This document shows, piece after piece, positions 45,304 through 59,446 of a stretch of DNA of 64,000 nt. The position numbers and the translations under genes were made by a program. The notes beneath the pieces were generated by a model that ran no database searches, had not been told where the DNA came from, and saw nothing but the letters and a program-made list of their open reading frames with translations. How positions within the stretch are numbered: position 1 is the first letter of the stretch; the number at the start of each line of letters is the position of its first letter. The stretch is from Collybiopsis luxurians FD-317 M1 (lineage: Eukaryota; Basidiomycota; Agaricomycetes; Agaricales; Omphalotaceae), in NCBI GenBank assembly GCA_000827265.1, contig KN834753.1, forward strand, positions 1,146,686 to 1,210,685. The letters are read 5' to 3'.

Positions 45304-47083
45304 ATGTCTACCTCTTCCACCAGTCTAGTCCCTCAAGATGAAAGCAATATCGTTGCTGAGAATTCTGCAATCACCTCAAAATTTGACGATCCCGAGCTAA
45401 AATTGCCCAAGTTTCCCTCTTTGGTTATCATTTTGCTCTCGAATGCTTTGTTGCAGGTGAAATTTTCGTTGTGTACTGTCACTTAATTACAAAGACTGAT
45501 CCGGCGGTAGATTTCTTTCTTCATTATCGTCTCATCTTCGAACGGTAAGATAACTCGTGAATCCGTTGATTTGGTTTCGTTCTGAAGTCTCTGCAGAGTA
45601 TGCCTTGCACCTTGGCGGTACTTCGACCTTTAGTGGTCAGTTTTATATACATACATGGGTTTGTATCCTAATCTTTCTGGATAGGTGTTGTTATTGGTAT
45701 ACCCACTGTTTTTTCTGGGCTATCGCTGATTCCTCTCATGAGATACGACAAAGGTGACGTTATTTCCTGGCGTAGCTGGTGTGCGAAATTCATCTTAGTT
45801 GTACTTACCAGGCGGATACGGGATGGCGCTAAACATATGTTGTGCCGCCTCTATTGCTGGAATGGTGCTTTACGCCTGCGCCTATAAAGCGAATTGGCTG
45901 TATCTTATTCTTCTAGGAAGGATCACCAGCGGGCTCGGATTTGCGTTCTGGATGTATGGTAATGTCAGGAGTTGACCTGATTTTTTTCTATATTCAAATC
46001 TTCACAGGTAAGCGCTTCTGTTCTGATGCCCGCATCGTTGGGATAAGGCGCAGGACCACACTAGCTAGTTGGCTTATGGTTGGCAATGGCGTCGGCATGG
46101 GACTAGGTCCATTACTCGGTGGGATACTCTACAGATACGTAGGCTTTGGGAAAGGCGCCGGAGATATTTGGAATGGATTTACAAGTCCCGCTTGGCTTAT
46201 GGCAGGGATATGGCTGTTGTACTGGATTGCGGTTAGAATCTGGTTTGAAGATGTGACAGACGAATCTCCAGCATCCAGTCCCACAGAGAGCTTCGAGCTC
46301 CAAGGAAAAGCACCCACGCAGTTGATGGAAACTGGTAACGACTCTGTCAGTGCTTCAGGGACCTCCTTCCGTCACCATACTCCGCTCACTAGTGTTCCCC
46401 CTTCCCCGTCCCCTCCGAATGACTTGAGCGACAAGCTTGGGTTCGGCCAATGGGCCTCTGTCGTTGTCATATGTTGGTTTGCAGCAGTGTCGTTTTTCGT
46501 ATTAGGTGCTTGGGAGGTGAATATCCCTGTGTACTCCGCCGCCAATCCGGAGCTCAATTTCACCCCCTTTGCCGCCGGAAACTTCCTTGCTATTGGTGCT
46601 CTTGCATGCTTCCCATTTTTTGTTATCAACCTATTCTTTGTTCGACGCGTTCAAGATCGGTACACCCTCGTCTTTGGAAGCTCAGTGGGCATGGCTGCCC
46701 TAATCGTGTTCATAATTTTACTTAAACTCGACAAGACCGCATCCGGAGGTTCACGCGATTCGATTTCTCGTGAGACAGGTGCAGGAGGTGCTCCCGCCTT
46801 TTTCATGTGCTGGTTTGCAGTTGCGCTGGGATACAATATCGCCAGTACTGTCACCATGAGTCTTCTGAGCAAGCAGCTGCCTCCAACACAGAAATGGAAT
46901 GGTGCAAGTTCGGTAATGGTTCAGTGTAGCAATTACTTGGGAAGAGTGACTGGGGCGGTGTGGGGCGGTAGTGGGGTAAAAGTAGGCATGATGGGATACG
47001 TAGGGCTAGAGATTGCGGTCACCGGTATTGGATTGGCGCTCGCGAGTGGAATGTGGAGGCATTTGAAAGCGAAAACTGGTTAA
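45304..47083 (+). CDS. major facilitator superfamily transporter
   Basis: Plasma or vacuolar membrane transporter of unknown substrate. Exons give FPSLVIILLSNALLQISFFI, EYALHLGGTSTFSGVVIGIP with TVFSGLSLIPLMRYDK, then YGMALNICCAASIAGMVLYA, LILLGRITSGLGFAFWMYG and the sequence WLMVGNGVGMGLGPLLGGIL; these are MFS helices with a G-R-x-x-x-G-x-G type loop. A cytosolic Ser/Pro-rich loop (about 46290-46440) separates the two halves. The second half has VVVICWFAAVSFFVLGAWEV and NFLAIGALACFPFFVINLFF. Five introns, all before 46010; the rest is one exon. Similar fungal proteins are called general-substrate MFS, YCR023C-like; no better call is possible. Confidence 0.85.
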
Positions 47084-47211
47084 GGATTTAGAATAACTCG
47101 ATGTAGATAGATTTCTTGTACCTGGGTACTATCGGGTAGTTCACCATCACGTGTTTGTGACTGTTGGTGAAAAATTTGAATTTTCTTAACGCGCCTTTTC
47201 CCATCACTACA

Positions 47212-50200
47212 ATGTACGACAAGGAGAAGGAGCAGACAGAGACCCTAGCTGACCCCGGATTCATCTCTTTCTTTGGAAAGCTGCCCCAGAAATCTCCTGA
47301 AACTGGCACTTTGCGGCTTTTTCATCGTACGGGCACTGATCCTTATTACGCTGTCTATGGGCCAGATGCTCTCTTCGTCGCCACTCATGTCTATCACACC
47401 AACTCCGTCATAAAATATCTAGGACATGGAGGAAGGGCTGCGGGTCTACCCAGCGTAACGATGAAGACCACAGTAGCACAGATGCTACTCAGAGAAGCTT
47501 TGACCATTAGGCAGCTGAAGGTCGAGATATGGGTGCCTGAGAGCGGTCAAGGAAAGAAGGCGTCAAAGTTTACACTGGACAAAGAGGTACTTCTCAGCTC
47601 TTAACTGTATATGACAAACTGGCTCAGAAACTGATACTTTCTGTAAGGCTTCACCTGGAAACTTGCAGGCAGTTGAAGACTTACTGTTCGTCGACACGGA
47701 TCTCACAACCGCACCCATAGTCATGGCTATTAAAATTGCGTCAACGGCCGCTTCTGCAGGCGACAAGACCAAAGTGAAAACAGTGGGAGTAGCTTTTGCG
47801 GACACCAGCGTTCGTGAACTGGGAGTTGCGGATTTTGTAGACAACGATTTGTTTTCCAACACTGAGGTACATTTTACGATGTCCTGCTCGATGTTGTCCC
47901 TCAATCCACTTTCTTTCCAGTCCCTCATAATCCAACTCTCGGTTAAAGAGGCAATCCTTCCTAGTGGGACTGCTTCAGGCAATACCGAACGTGATATCGA
48001 CCTCAACAAACTCAAGACCGTACTTGATCGCTGCGGTGTCGTCGTTACTGAACGGAAACCCAGCGAGTTCTCACCGAAAAACATTGCCGATGATCTTCCT
48101 CGTCTACTATCAGTAGCTGCTAAACCATCCGCAGCGGAAGGCTCCTCTGCGGATGCCTCTGTCACTGTTTGTATGTCATACTTTCATTTTTTGAGTGTTA
48201 AAGATTAAGAATATCTTACTGCAGCTCAACTGGCCCTCCCAACGGCACCATCTGCGTTGTCTGCTCTCATCATCTACTTGTCTCTTCTTTCGGATCCTTC
48301 CAACCACAATGCATTCTCAATTCGCACACACGAATTGGGACAATACATGCGTCTCGACGCCAGCGCGCTGAGGGCCTTAAATCTAACGGAAGCCCCAGGT
48401 AACGCTGGAACGACAACGCGGAATACGACTCTGCTCGGGTTGCTGAATAAGTGCAAGACAGCGCAGGGAGCGAGGCTTTTAGGGACCTGGTTGAAGCAGC
48501 CGTTAGTCAATCTTCATGAAATCAGTAAGTGTCTCTTTATCAGTCAACATTGACCCTGATTTTTGCTTTGTAGAAAAACGACAAAACCTGGTCGAGATGT
48601 TCGTTGAGGACACGAATTCCAAACGGACGCTTCAGGCAGGTCCATAAAAAAATAATCAGATGAAACCTAATTACCGAGAATAGGACGAGTACTTGAAGTA
48701 CATGCCCGACCTTCATCGACTGAGCAAAAGATTCCAGAGGAAACAAGCCAGTCTCGAAGATGTAGTACGGGTATACCAAGTTGTGCTCAAGGTGAAGCCC
48801 TTGACCGATCTGTTTAAGAGCATTCTTATTCCATTTCTATTTAGCTCCCTGGTATGATTGAAGCGTTGGAAGGCGTGCAGACCGAGGAAGAAGAATATTC
48901 TAACTTGTTGGATGAGATGTGTCTTCAAAAGCTTCGAGTCAGTGTCTCTACGTTGCGCGCTTGACTGTGCCTTATTTTCGGTCTCAGGAATATGAAGGCA
49001 ATCTTTCAAAGTACTCTGAAATGGTGGAGCAAACTCTTGACCTGAAGGAGCTCGACAGGCACAACTACGTGATCAGACCGGATTACGACCCAAAACTGCA
49101 AGAACTTGCGGAAAAGCTGGCCGAGGTAGGCAATTTACGACACTTACTCTATGTGTCATTTATGCCTGGCTAGGTTCGAGATGGGCTAGACGGGGAACAT
49201 CGTGAGGTCGGGGACGACCTGAACATGCAGCTTGACAAGAAGCTGCATCTTGAGAACAACCCGACCTATGGATATTGCTTTAGATTGACCAAGAATGTAA
49301 GTTGCGCCTTGATCTTATGGGGCACTTCGCTGATCTCCGGCGCAGGACGCCAAAGGCCTTTCTCAGAAGAAATATACCGAGCTGGGAACTACCAAGAGTG
49401 GCGTATTCTTTACGACCAAGACGTTGAAACGTTTAGCCGACGATTATCTGGAGTATTCGAACCGGTACACTAGAACGCAAGCAGGATTGGTGAAAGAGGT
49501 CATAGTCATTGCTTGTGAGTCAGTATAAATGCGTCAAGGACATGAACTAAACCGCACTTCTCAGGCACGTATACTCCTGTTCTTGAATCGTTGAACAACG
49601 TTTTAGCTCAGCTTGATGTGGTATTAAGGTCAGTAATCAGTGTATTGCTTGCATACTTGTTGGAAAAAAAAAACAGCTTTGCTCACGTCTCTGTCAACGC
49701 ACCTGAGCCCTACGTGAAGCCAAAAGTAATGCCAAGTGGTATGTTCCTTCAGACGTTAAATGCAGTCCGAGAAGTTCATGTCTTCCTTTGGAAGGCGAAG
49801 GAAATGTCATCCTACGTGACGCTCGACATCCTTGTCTGGAAGTTCAAGAAGACGTTTCTTTCATTGCCAACGATGTAGAAATGATCAGGAGTGAGTGGAT
49901 TCTTCTTCCTAGGCTCGTGTTACCGACCTATTTTCAGATAAAAGTGAATTCCAAATTATCAGTAAGTGATACTCTGGCTATTCTTTAACAACGTTAACCT
50001 ACTGTTCCTATTCTCAGCTGGACCAAACATGGGGGGAAAATCAACGTACATTCGTCAAGTGGGCGTCATTGCGTTGATGGCTCAAGTCGGTTGTTTTGTG
50101 CCGTGTTCTGAGGCTCGACTTCCTATTTTCGACTCTGTGCTCTGTCGTGTCGGTGCTGGTGATAGTCAGCTCAAGGGTGTATCCACATTCATGGCTGAGA

Positions 50201-51145
50201 TGCTGGAGACGGCTACTATTCTTCGAGTAAGATTCTTCAAATATTTTTTGGACGGATGTGGCTGAAATCGATCCAGTCTGCGACCAAAAACTCTCTGATT
50301 ATCATTGACGAGCTGGGAAGAGGTGTGTCGTAACCCATCCTATTCTCGTGCCTTTTCCTCACTTACATTTATAGGCACGTCAACGTACGATGGGTTCGGA
50401 TTAGCCTGGGCCATCTCAGAGTATGTCGCTTCCTTTTCATTTTTCCTTTACGATACTTAGAATGCCAATTTGTAGACATATTGCATCGCAAATTCATGCC
50501 TTTTGCCTGTTCGCTACGCACTTTCATGAATTAACGGCGCTAGACCAACAGTTGGAGCACGTCAAAAATTTGCATGTGGTCGCTCATGTGGGAGAGAAGA
50601 CAGGAGAAGATGAAAAGCGGGAGATTACTTTACTGTATAAGGTCGAGCCTGGTGAGTTCAAATCATTGACGTTACGCTACCCAAACTGAGAGGCTTTTTT
50701 TCCAAGGAATTTCGGATCAGAGCTTCGGTATTCACGTTGCGGAGCTAGCTAACTTCCCTGAGAGTGTTGTCAAGGTATCTTGACCGGTCATGATTCATTT
50801 ATCCTTTCGGGTTGACTAGGTTTTAGCTCGCGAAGTCCAAGGCGGACGAACTAGAAGACTTTGGCGGAGGTAAGCTGTCCTTGTTGCTATTGTCATGATA
50901 GTAAATGCGCTCTAGATGACAAGAATATGGATGTCGATGTACCCCCCGAGATAACTGATCAAGGTATCAAGATAGTGGAAGAATTTCTTCGTTCTTGGGC
51001 TGCTTCAAACGATGGTGAAGATGTTGTAATGGATGAGGAGCTCTCTTCAGAGGAGCAGCTTGAGCAGCTGAAAGCTCACGTCAACAAATTTCTCCCTCAA
51101 ATTGAGAGTAATCCGTGGTTGAAGTCACTATTGACGACATTTTGA
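47212..51145 (+). CDS. MSH2: DNA mismatch repair protein MSH2
   Basis: Binds base mismatches as part of MutS-alpha and MutS-beta. The N-terminal mismatch-binding domain begins [20 protein letters not shown]; later come [20 protein letters not shown] and [18 protein letters not shown] (clamp region), then the lever domain, and the ATPase. Walker [10 protein letters not shown], lies at 50020-50046, shortly after an intron; Walker [13 protein letters not shown], runs 50297 onwards, again interrupted by an intron; [10 protein letters not shown] and [13 protein letters not shown] follow. The C-terminus ends [13 protein letters not shown]. Roughly fourteen introns. The MSH2 assignment rests on the N-terminal domain and the ADP site context, not MSH6 (no extra N-terminal domain) or MSH3. 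Intact, single copy here. Confidence 0.95.
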
Positions 51146-51339
51146 ATGATGTTTTCGATTATTGCTGCTTGCTTTGCTATTGGACATACAATCGTGTATC
51201 ATATATAGTATTCTACATATAGGTTCTGCTCCGTTATTTTTGGCCTCGGTAGCGTATTGCAGTCAATTGAGTCAGGAGTTCGAATGACCTCGAATCCTCC
51301 CCAAAATGGCAGTTCCACATCCGCTTTCTTCCCTCGCTG

Positions 51340-52651
51340 ATGATCCCTCTCAGGGACATGGGCAAAGAAGACAACGACGAGGAGTCGTCGAGGCCAGGCT
51401 CTCACAGACAAATCCATACTTCTGTCCACGATGTAGGCTCAGAGGTATCGATTGCTTCTGTGGATATACCTCCACCGTCTCGTCGACCGAGTACACAAAG
51501 CCGCCAAAGCCATCACTCCGACCATCAGCTACCACGGACTAGAACCTATCACCCTTTTGCGCCTCATGTTCTTTTTCTTCTCATGCCTGCTTCGATTTTT
51601 GGAGTGCTTGCAAGGGTTGGACTGATTGCGCTGGGCACTTATGAGGGACAGGCCATCTTCCCTTTAGCCTACGTGCAAGGACTAGGGTGTTTTTTAATGG
51701 GATATTTTCTTTATTTGAAGGAACCTATGGGCAAATTGCAAGTGTTTCCTATATAATGTTGCTGAGTTTACTCGCAACTGACTCGGTCTTTATCAGTTAT
51801 CCTCCGCTATATACTGCTTTGACCACAGGTAAACTGACTTGACCCACAAAGGATATATAGGCCATCTCAACTTGTTGCATTTCAGGCTTCTGTGGCTCCC
51901 TTACAACTTTTTCGAGCTGGGAAATGGACGTCTTTAATTCTTGGTTGAACAGTCAGAATGCTCATCGTGCTGGTCTCCGCGACGTATGTCCTGGTTCTGT
52001 TGCAACAATTTCTTCCTGTTGACAAGCCTTTTCCAGTTTATGGACGGTTTGGGCAAGACCGTTTATACATTGGCAATTTCTCTGGCTTCCGTGATCTTTG
52101 GTGGATATATGGCTCGAATAACCTTCCCATTTTTTCCATCCCTGCAACCGCCGACTCGTACTCTCCGATATGCGATAAGCGTGATATCTGTTTCTATGTA
52201 CGCTGCAACTCTGCCGGCCTATTTCCTCCTTCCAAATTCCTTCCGCCATCAAGCGACTGCCGCTCTACTTTTTTCATTCCCCGGAACGCTTGTTCGGTAC
52301 ATTCTCTCCACTCTACTCAACCCATTGTTGATCGGTTTTCCTCTGGGAACATTTGCGGCCAATTCCATTGGCACCGGTCTCATCGCAGCATTTCATGTCA
52401 TTCAAACTATTGCAGATAAGCCCGTATCTCCCAATACTTGTTCTCTTCTTCAGGGTTTGGCCGATGGTTTTTGTGGGTGTCTGACAACAGTCAGCACTTT
52501 TGCCGTGGAGATTCGAGCACTAAAAGGATGGGAGCGTCTCCGATATATCTTAATGAGCTGGGGCGCAGGGCAAATCCTCTTTCTGATTATCATGGGCCCA
52601 TCGTTATTATCGGGAAATGCAAAAGCCCTAACTTGTTCATTCAACTATTAG
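51340..52651 (+). CDS. FEX1: fluoride export protein, fused double CrcB domain
   Basis: Plasma-membrane fluoride channel that protects cells from fluoride. A Ser-rich cytosolic N-terminus (HTSVHDVGSEVSIASVD) leads to two CrcB-type halves. Half one: FGVLARVGLIALGTYEGQAI, YVQGLGCFLMGYFLYLKEPM and GFCGSLTTFSSWEMDVF. Half two: GTLVRYILSTLLNPLLIGFP, GTFAANSIGTGLIAAFHVIQ and GLADGFCGCLTTVSTFAVEI. The pore TT-F-S motif is TTFSS in half one and TTVST in half two, and the pore Asn is seen only in half two (half one has Gln in YVQ). An intron at 51738-51796 reads as GC-AG with a perfect GCAAGT donor. ATG 51340 opens the frame; 51358 is an alternative. Confidence 0.9.
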
Positions 52652-52738
52652 AATCCTATTTTAGAGACGCAATTTAATGGTAAGCAGTAGTGTACTTAAT
52701 ACCTTTATAGTAGTTGCCAGCTAATTAGAAATGACATG

Positions 52739-53709
52739 TCATCCTTCACGTCCTTGGCATCTCCATGAGAACACGTCCTGCCCAATTCTGGCGCAAAGAA
52801 ACTGTACATCAGATGCACAACAGGATTTTGACATTGCTGGGGCGTATTGTTTGTTCAATAAGGCGGTCAGCATGTCGGGGAGGCAAGTAACTGTTTGAAA
52901 GAGAGCTGAGGTCTGGCTCTGTTGCAGCGAATCATTGGTTTCTGTTTGATGAAGGAGAGCCCAAGCGATGGAGGCGTGAAATTTTGGTTCTGTGTAGTAC
53001 GTTTTCTGACGCAAGTTAGAAAGGAAGGGCGAAAGATCGTCAGATAAGCGTTTTAACTGAATAATTGTGAATGGTGTATAGACGATGCGATTTGGAAAGA
53101 TACGTACCTCGCGGTGGCCTGATCCAACATCTAAAGCCAAAAATGTTCTCGTTTGTTCGTCGTTTGTTAAGACTGAGAAAGTCGTGAACGAAATCTTGAA
53201 ACTAGCTTTACTCATAAAATTGAGGTTCCTCGAAGAGAGAAAAATGATGTACCTGCTGCATTTCTCTGCCAACAACCTCACAAATCGCTTCAGATCGTCT
53301 CGCTGATGTGCCCGCAAGTAAATTGGTCTGGACAAAGATACATGCAATTCAAAATATTTCCCAGCCTCGGGTCCAAAAAAGTCGTGCAACGCGGGTTCGA
53401 GTCGCTTTGCAGCCTGGAGGGCATCCATGACAACTTTGTAAATTCCAGAATGAATTTCGACTCTGATAGGTATATAGACATGCGAAGCCCATTGGCCATC
53501 TACATGGGGCGTGGTGCGCAAGCGACCTTGATGTAAAGCTGGGTTATCTTTGGGAGTTGGAACCTGTAGCGAAGATGAGAGACTTGGGAGTTTCCTGACA
53601 AAAACCTGTGAGCAATAATTTAAAGATCTCAGAGACTAAGGACCAACTTTTTCTTGGGTTGAGGTTGCGATTCATCGTCAGAGCTGCTGTACGAGACCAA
53701 CCTTTTCAT
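52739..53709 (-). CDS. USB1: U6 snRNA 3' phosphodiesterase USB1
   Basis: Trims and caps the 3' end of U6 spliceosomal RNA with a terminal phosphate, which stabilises U6. Exon 1 starts MKRLVSYSSSDDESQPQPKK, followed after an intron by KLPSLSSSLQVPTPKDNPAL, then WASHVYIPIRVEIHSGIYKV. The two catalytic HxS motifs are LHVSLSRPIYLRAHQ and FHASIAWALL. Between them are FTTFSVLTNDEQTRTFLALD and VGSGHREVRIF. The C-terminus is extended by about 40 residues ending RCQGREG. ATG 53707-53709 is preferred, as the first residues are typical for fungal USB1. The start codon is just 30 bases from that of the divergent NCL1. Confidence 0.88.
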
Positions 53710-53739
53710 GGGCGCTTATCGGGTTGTATTCAAACTGCA
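53710..53739. promoter_or_regulatory. 30-base gap between USB1 and NCL1 start codons
   Basis: The outward-facing ATG codons of USB1 and NCL1 flank only 30 bases, too short for a promoter plus two 5' UTRs. Promoter elements and leaders must overlap the coding exons of the opposite gene, unless one gene uses a downstream start. No TATA box fits in the gap. Confidence 0.6.
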
Positions 53740-56686
<2,947 letters not shown>

Positions 56687-58244
56687 AATAGCGTCGAATA
56701 CAAGTACACGCACTCAACGTTGATTTGTGGCGTGAGATTTATGCGCGCTAAGGTCAAAACTGTACTCTATCGACATTTCTTTCCGTTCCCCTGTATCATG
56801 TAGCCATCTAAGAAATGGAGTTGGCGGCCCTGTTAGGTCAAATAAATACATACCTGCGTTAAAGTACCACTGTGATCTCGATACTGTGGCAAAGATTCGC
56901 AAAGGAAGGTGAAGAAATGCCCATTTGTTCGGGAAAAGGAGCTTCTGGCTTCTGTGGTAGAGGCTCCATGAGCCCGGCTAAGCATCGGGTAATCCTAGTC
57001 AAGTCCATCGGGCGCACTGTGCTCGCTAACGGAACCGGAGGCACCCAGTGCGGCATTGGAAGCAGTGTATAGGGGTGAACAGCCTGGTTCGGTGTTTATG
57101 TGAAGTTCACATCAGAAGAAAAAATGAATGACTCGCATCGGGCGCAGGTATATAGGGTGCTCGGCTCGGTAAAGCGACTGTATACTAATTGGGAGTCTGA
57201 AGCTTGAATGTTCCAATGTCCACGTATAGAATCAACTCTTCGTCCTATTCTCCCGGGTCCGGAAAGTAGTTCAGAAATCTCTCTCAAGCATCTGGTTCTT
57301 GTTTTAGTGTTCTTTATTTTATGCCAGGCAGAAACATTGCTTGCACGATCTCATTATGGCAAGATTGACAGTCAGGGCTACGTACAGTAGAACTATGTCA
57401 AACCACATATGAATTGCCGGAGGTGCTACCTGCGCTCCTAACGGTACCGAAGGACTAGGCGTCCAACGGGTATCAGATCACTAGAATCTGTCCGGGGTGA
57501 ATGAGCACTTTAGGATTTCGGTGCTGCGACGTTGTTTGACAAATGCCGCTGACTTGGACATTTGATGTGTATTCACATCTTTGGTCTGGCCTCTTGCCTT
57601 TTTTTTCCACCAATGGGAATACCCAACCAGATTGCCTGCCAGTTTGGCATTGAGGAGTGGGCAGAACTGTCAAGAAACATAGAAAGAAGCTTTATGAGGA
57701 TTGAAAGTGGTATACTTTATGAGGAATGAGGATTGCTAATACTATGATTTGATCATTGAATGACCTTGACCGAAAGAAGGGGATGGTGGTTCCTGCACAG
57801 GTATGATCATCCGATTCGTCTCCCGTTCTACGGTACTACAGGACGTGGCTAGTGCTACGTAGGAATGACCAATTGTACGTGGCGGAATGTCAGAAAAAAG
57901 CGAAGCCTTAGCGCAGGTGAAAGGAAAGCACATGGAAGGCATTATAATTTTCATCTCGACTGTGCAAGAGCGTTCTCGGACCTCGCCATTAGGTACACCA
58001 AGATGGAAGAAAGAACTTGAGTGTTCCTTGTAATAGAGGACCTCGGATGTAAGATGTAGAAGAAAAAGAAAAATTTAAAGATTTATAGTAGTAAAAAGCG
58101 TGAGAAGATTTACGTCAGGTTTGGTCGGAAAAGGGAGAAGGGGAAATTCTATATACCTTCTCATGTGCTCCCGCCCGACTGTCCATTCCTTATCACCCTC
58201 TATAAATCCATTTCATTTCCTTCGTCCTTCATTCATCTCCTTCA
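56687..58244. other. gene-poor stretch with possible small minus-strand frames
   Basis: About 1.5 kb after NCL1 without a gene I can support. Minus-strand frames (56714-56902, 56859-57056, 57096-57287, 57473-57673, 57742-57954) are each 60-70 codons. The one starting at 57056 (MPHWVPPVPLASTV) is the most protein-like and is followed by GTATGT- and CAG-like splice signals, so a small split gene is possible, but no family is recognised. It may instead be decayed sequence or UTR. The last 150 bases form the DUF7704 gene promoter, with C/T-rich leader and TATAAA at 58201-58206. Confidence 0.4.
58201..58206 (+). promoter_or_regulatory. TATA box of the DUF7704 gene
   Basis: TATAAA about 40 bases before the ATG at 58245, in a C/T-rich leader. 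The spacing to the start codon is short, so the leader would be very brief if this is the functional element. Confidence 0.4.
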
Positions 58245-59012
58245 ATGGATCCTTCCCTTCCTTCCCCCATCCCCCCAATCTACTTCGCCATCTTTGCTTG
58301 CTATGAGCCTCTACTCTGTCTCCTCGGTTTCATCGGCGCCTGCTCGTAAGTCTCTTTATTCAATCGCGAATCACTCCTCATTGTCCCTTGCATTCTAGTG
58401 ACCCCAAGACCGTAAGATTATCAAGGCATATACTCACAATCAACCTTTCCTGAGCCCCTGATAGACTCACGACGGCCAAGCTCCCTGGCCTGCAGAAGCT
58501 CCCCCTCCGGCAGGTCTCGTCTTTTTATCCTTGGATTTTATCTGAACGAACTTTGCTTAGGCTGAACTACCCCGTGCAAGTTTGGTTGTATGTATTTATC
58601 CCATCCTGTAACCCAAAGGGCTCTCACAGAACCCTACCCTCAGACCGTAATCCAACTCGCACACGTATGCTTCCTCATCGGCCTGGTCAACTATTTTGTC
58701 CTCTCAGCAGCTCGCAAATATCTCGGTCCATATCCTGCAATACAGGAAAAGATCGTGTCATCACTGCTAACTCCGCTCCTCATTGGCGATCTACTGCACC
58801 TCTATGTTACCATATGGGCTCTCGGCGACGAGAAATGGAACTTTAGAACTTGGAGTCCAATGTTGTGGACTACTATTGGTCTCGGCCTCACTTTAATGGT
58901 TCCACGAATATGCTGGCACCTAGGTATTGGACGCTACGTGCATTCCAGGGATGGCCATCGGCGGGACACTACTGCGGGCACTGGTTCAAAACCTTTGGCT
59001 CCGATACGTTAG
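58245..59012 (+). CDS. DUF7704-type fungal membrane protein
   Basis: Small multi-pass membrane protein of unknown function, common in basidiomycetes. The N-terminus, MDPSLPSPIPPIYFAIFACY followed by EPLLCLLGFIGAC, is a membrane segment with the Y-F-A-I-F-x-x-Y-E-P pattern I associate with this family. Later exons give VIQLAHVCFLIGLVNYFVLS, YPAIQEKIVSSLLTPLLIGD and LLHLYVTIWALGDEKWNF, SPMLWTTIGLGLTLMVPRIC. The QLAxxYxxxG and LLxxDxxHLYV patterns support the family call. About five introns (for example 58349-58398 and 58409-58468); the shortest coding exon between them is about four codons. The last residues after GIGRYVHSRDG are frame-uncertain. Confidence 0.72.
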
Positions 59013-59446
59013 GGCTTGCTCGGGCCCAATTCATTAGTAAGTCACTTCCTTTTGAGAACAAGGCCATACGACTCAACTGCAGGGCAATCGTCAGATATCT
59101 TCTATTGTTATTTATTTACAGCTTTTAACAGAAGAATGTAATGTAGGTAGTTTTTCAAAATTTCATCAACGCGAGAATGCTTCCGAACAGTTCATTTTAG
59201 CCAGGTTGGTGTTTCGTGTCAATCAGAGAGCTGACATTATTTAGGAACCATAATTTCGCCCTATCGCCCTATCTTGCTTCATCATGAATTTTGAAGCCTT
59301 CCGCAAGTCAAACGTGCTCGAATGCCTGCCACGAGTGTCAACTGAACTTCGCACCAGAAGAAACACTTGTTAAAATACAAGGAAATAGGATCCTGTACAC
59401 TATTTACTACCTACTTGTAATCAAGATACGAAAGGAATATGGGGTA
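59013..59446. other. convergent 3' intergenic region
   Basis: Space between the 3' ends of the DUF7704 gene and VID27. AT-rich, no supported gene; the short frame at 58850-59128 is a shadow. Confidence 0.55.

Noticed and set aside
44994..45320. 108-codon minus-strand frame before the MFS gene
   Set aside because: It overlaps the MFS start codon and is not protein-like.
51225..51300. tRNA-like sequence with an AGTTCGA box
   Set aside because: GGTAGCG and GAGTTCGAATGACC recall A and B boxes, but no consistent acceptor stem or anticodon stem could be drawn.
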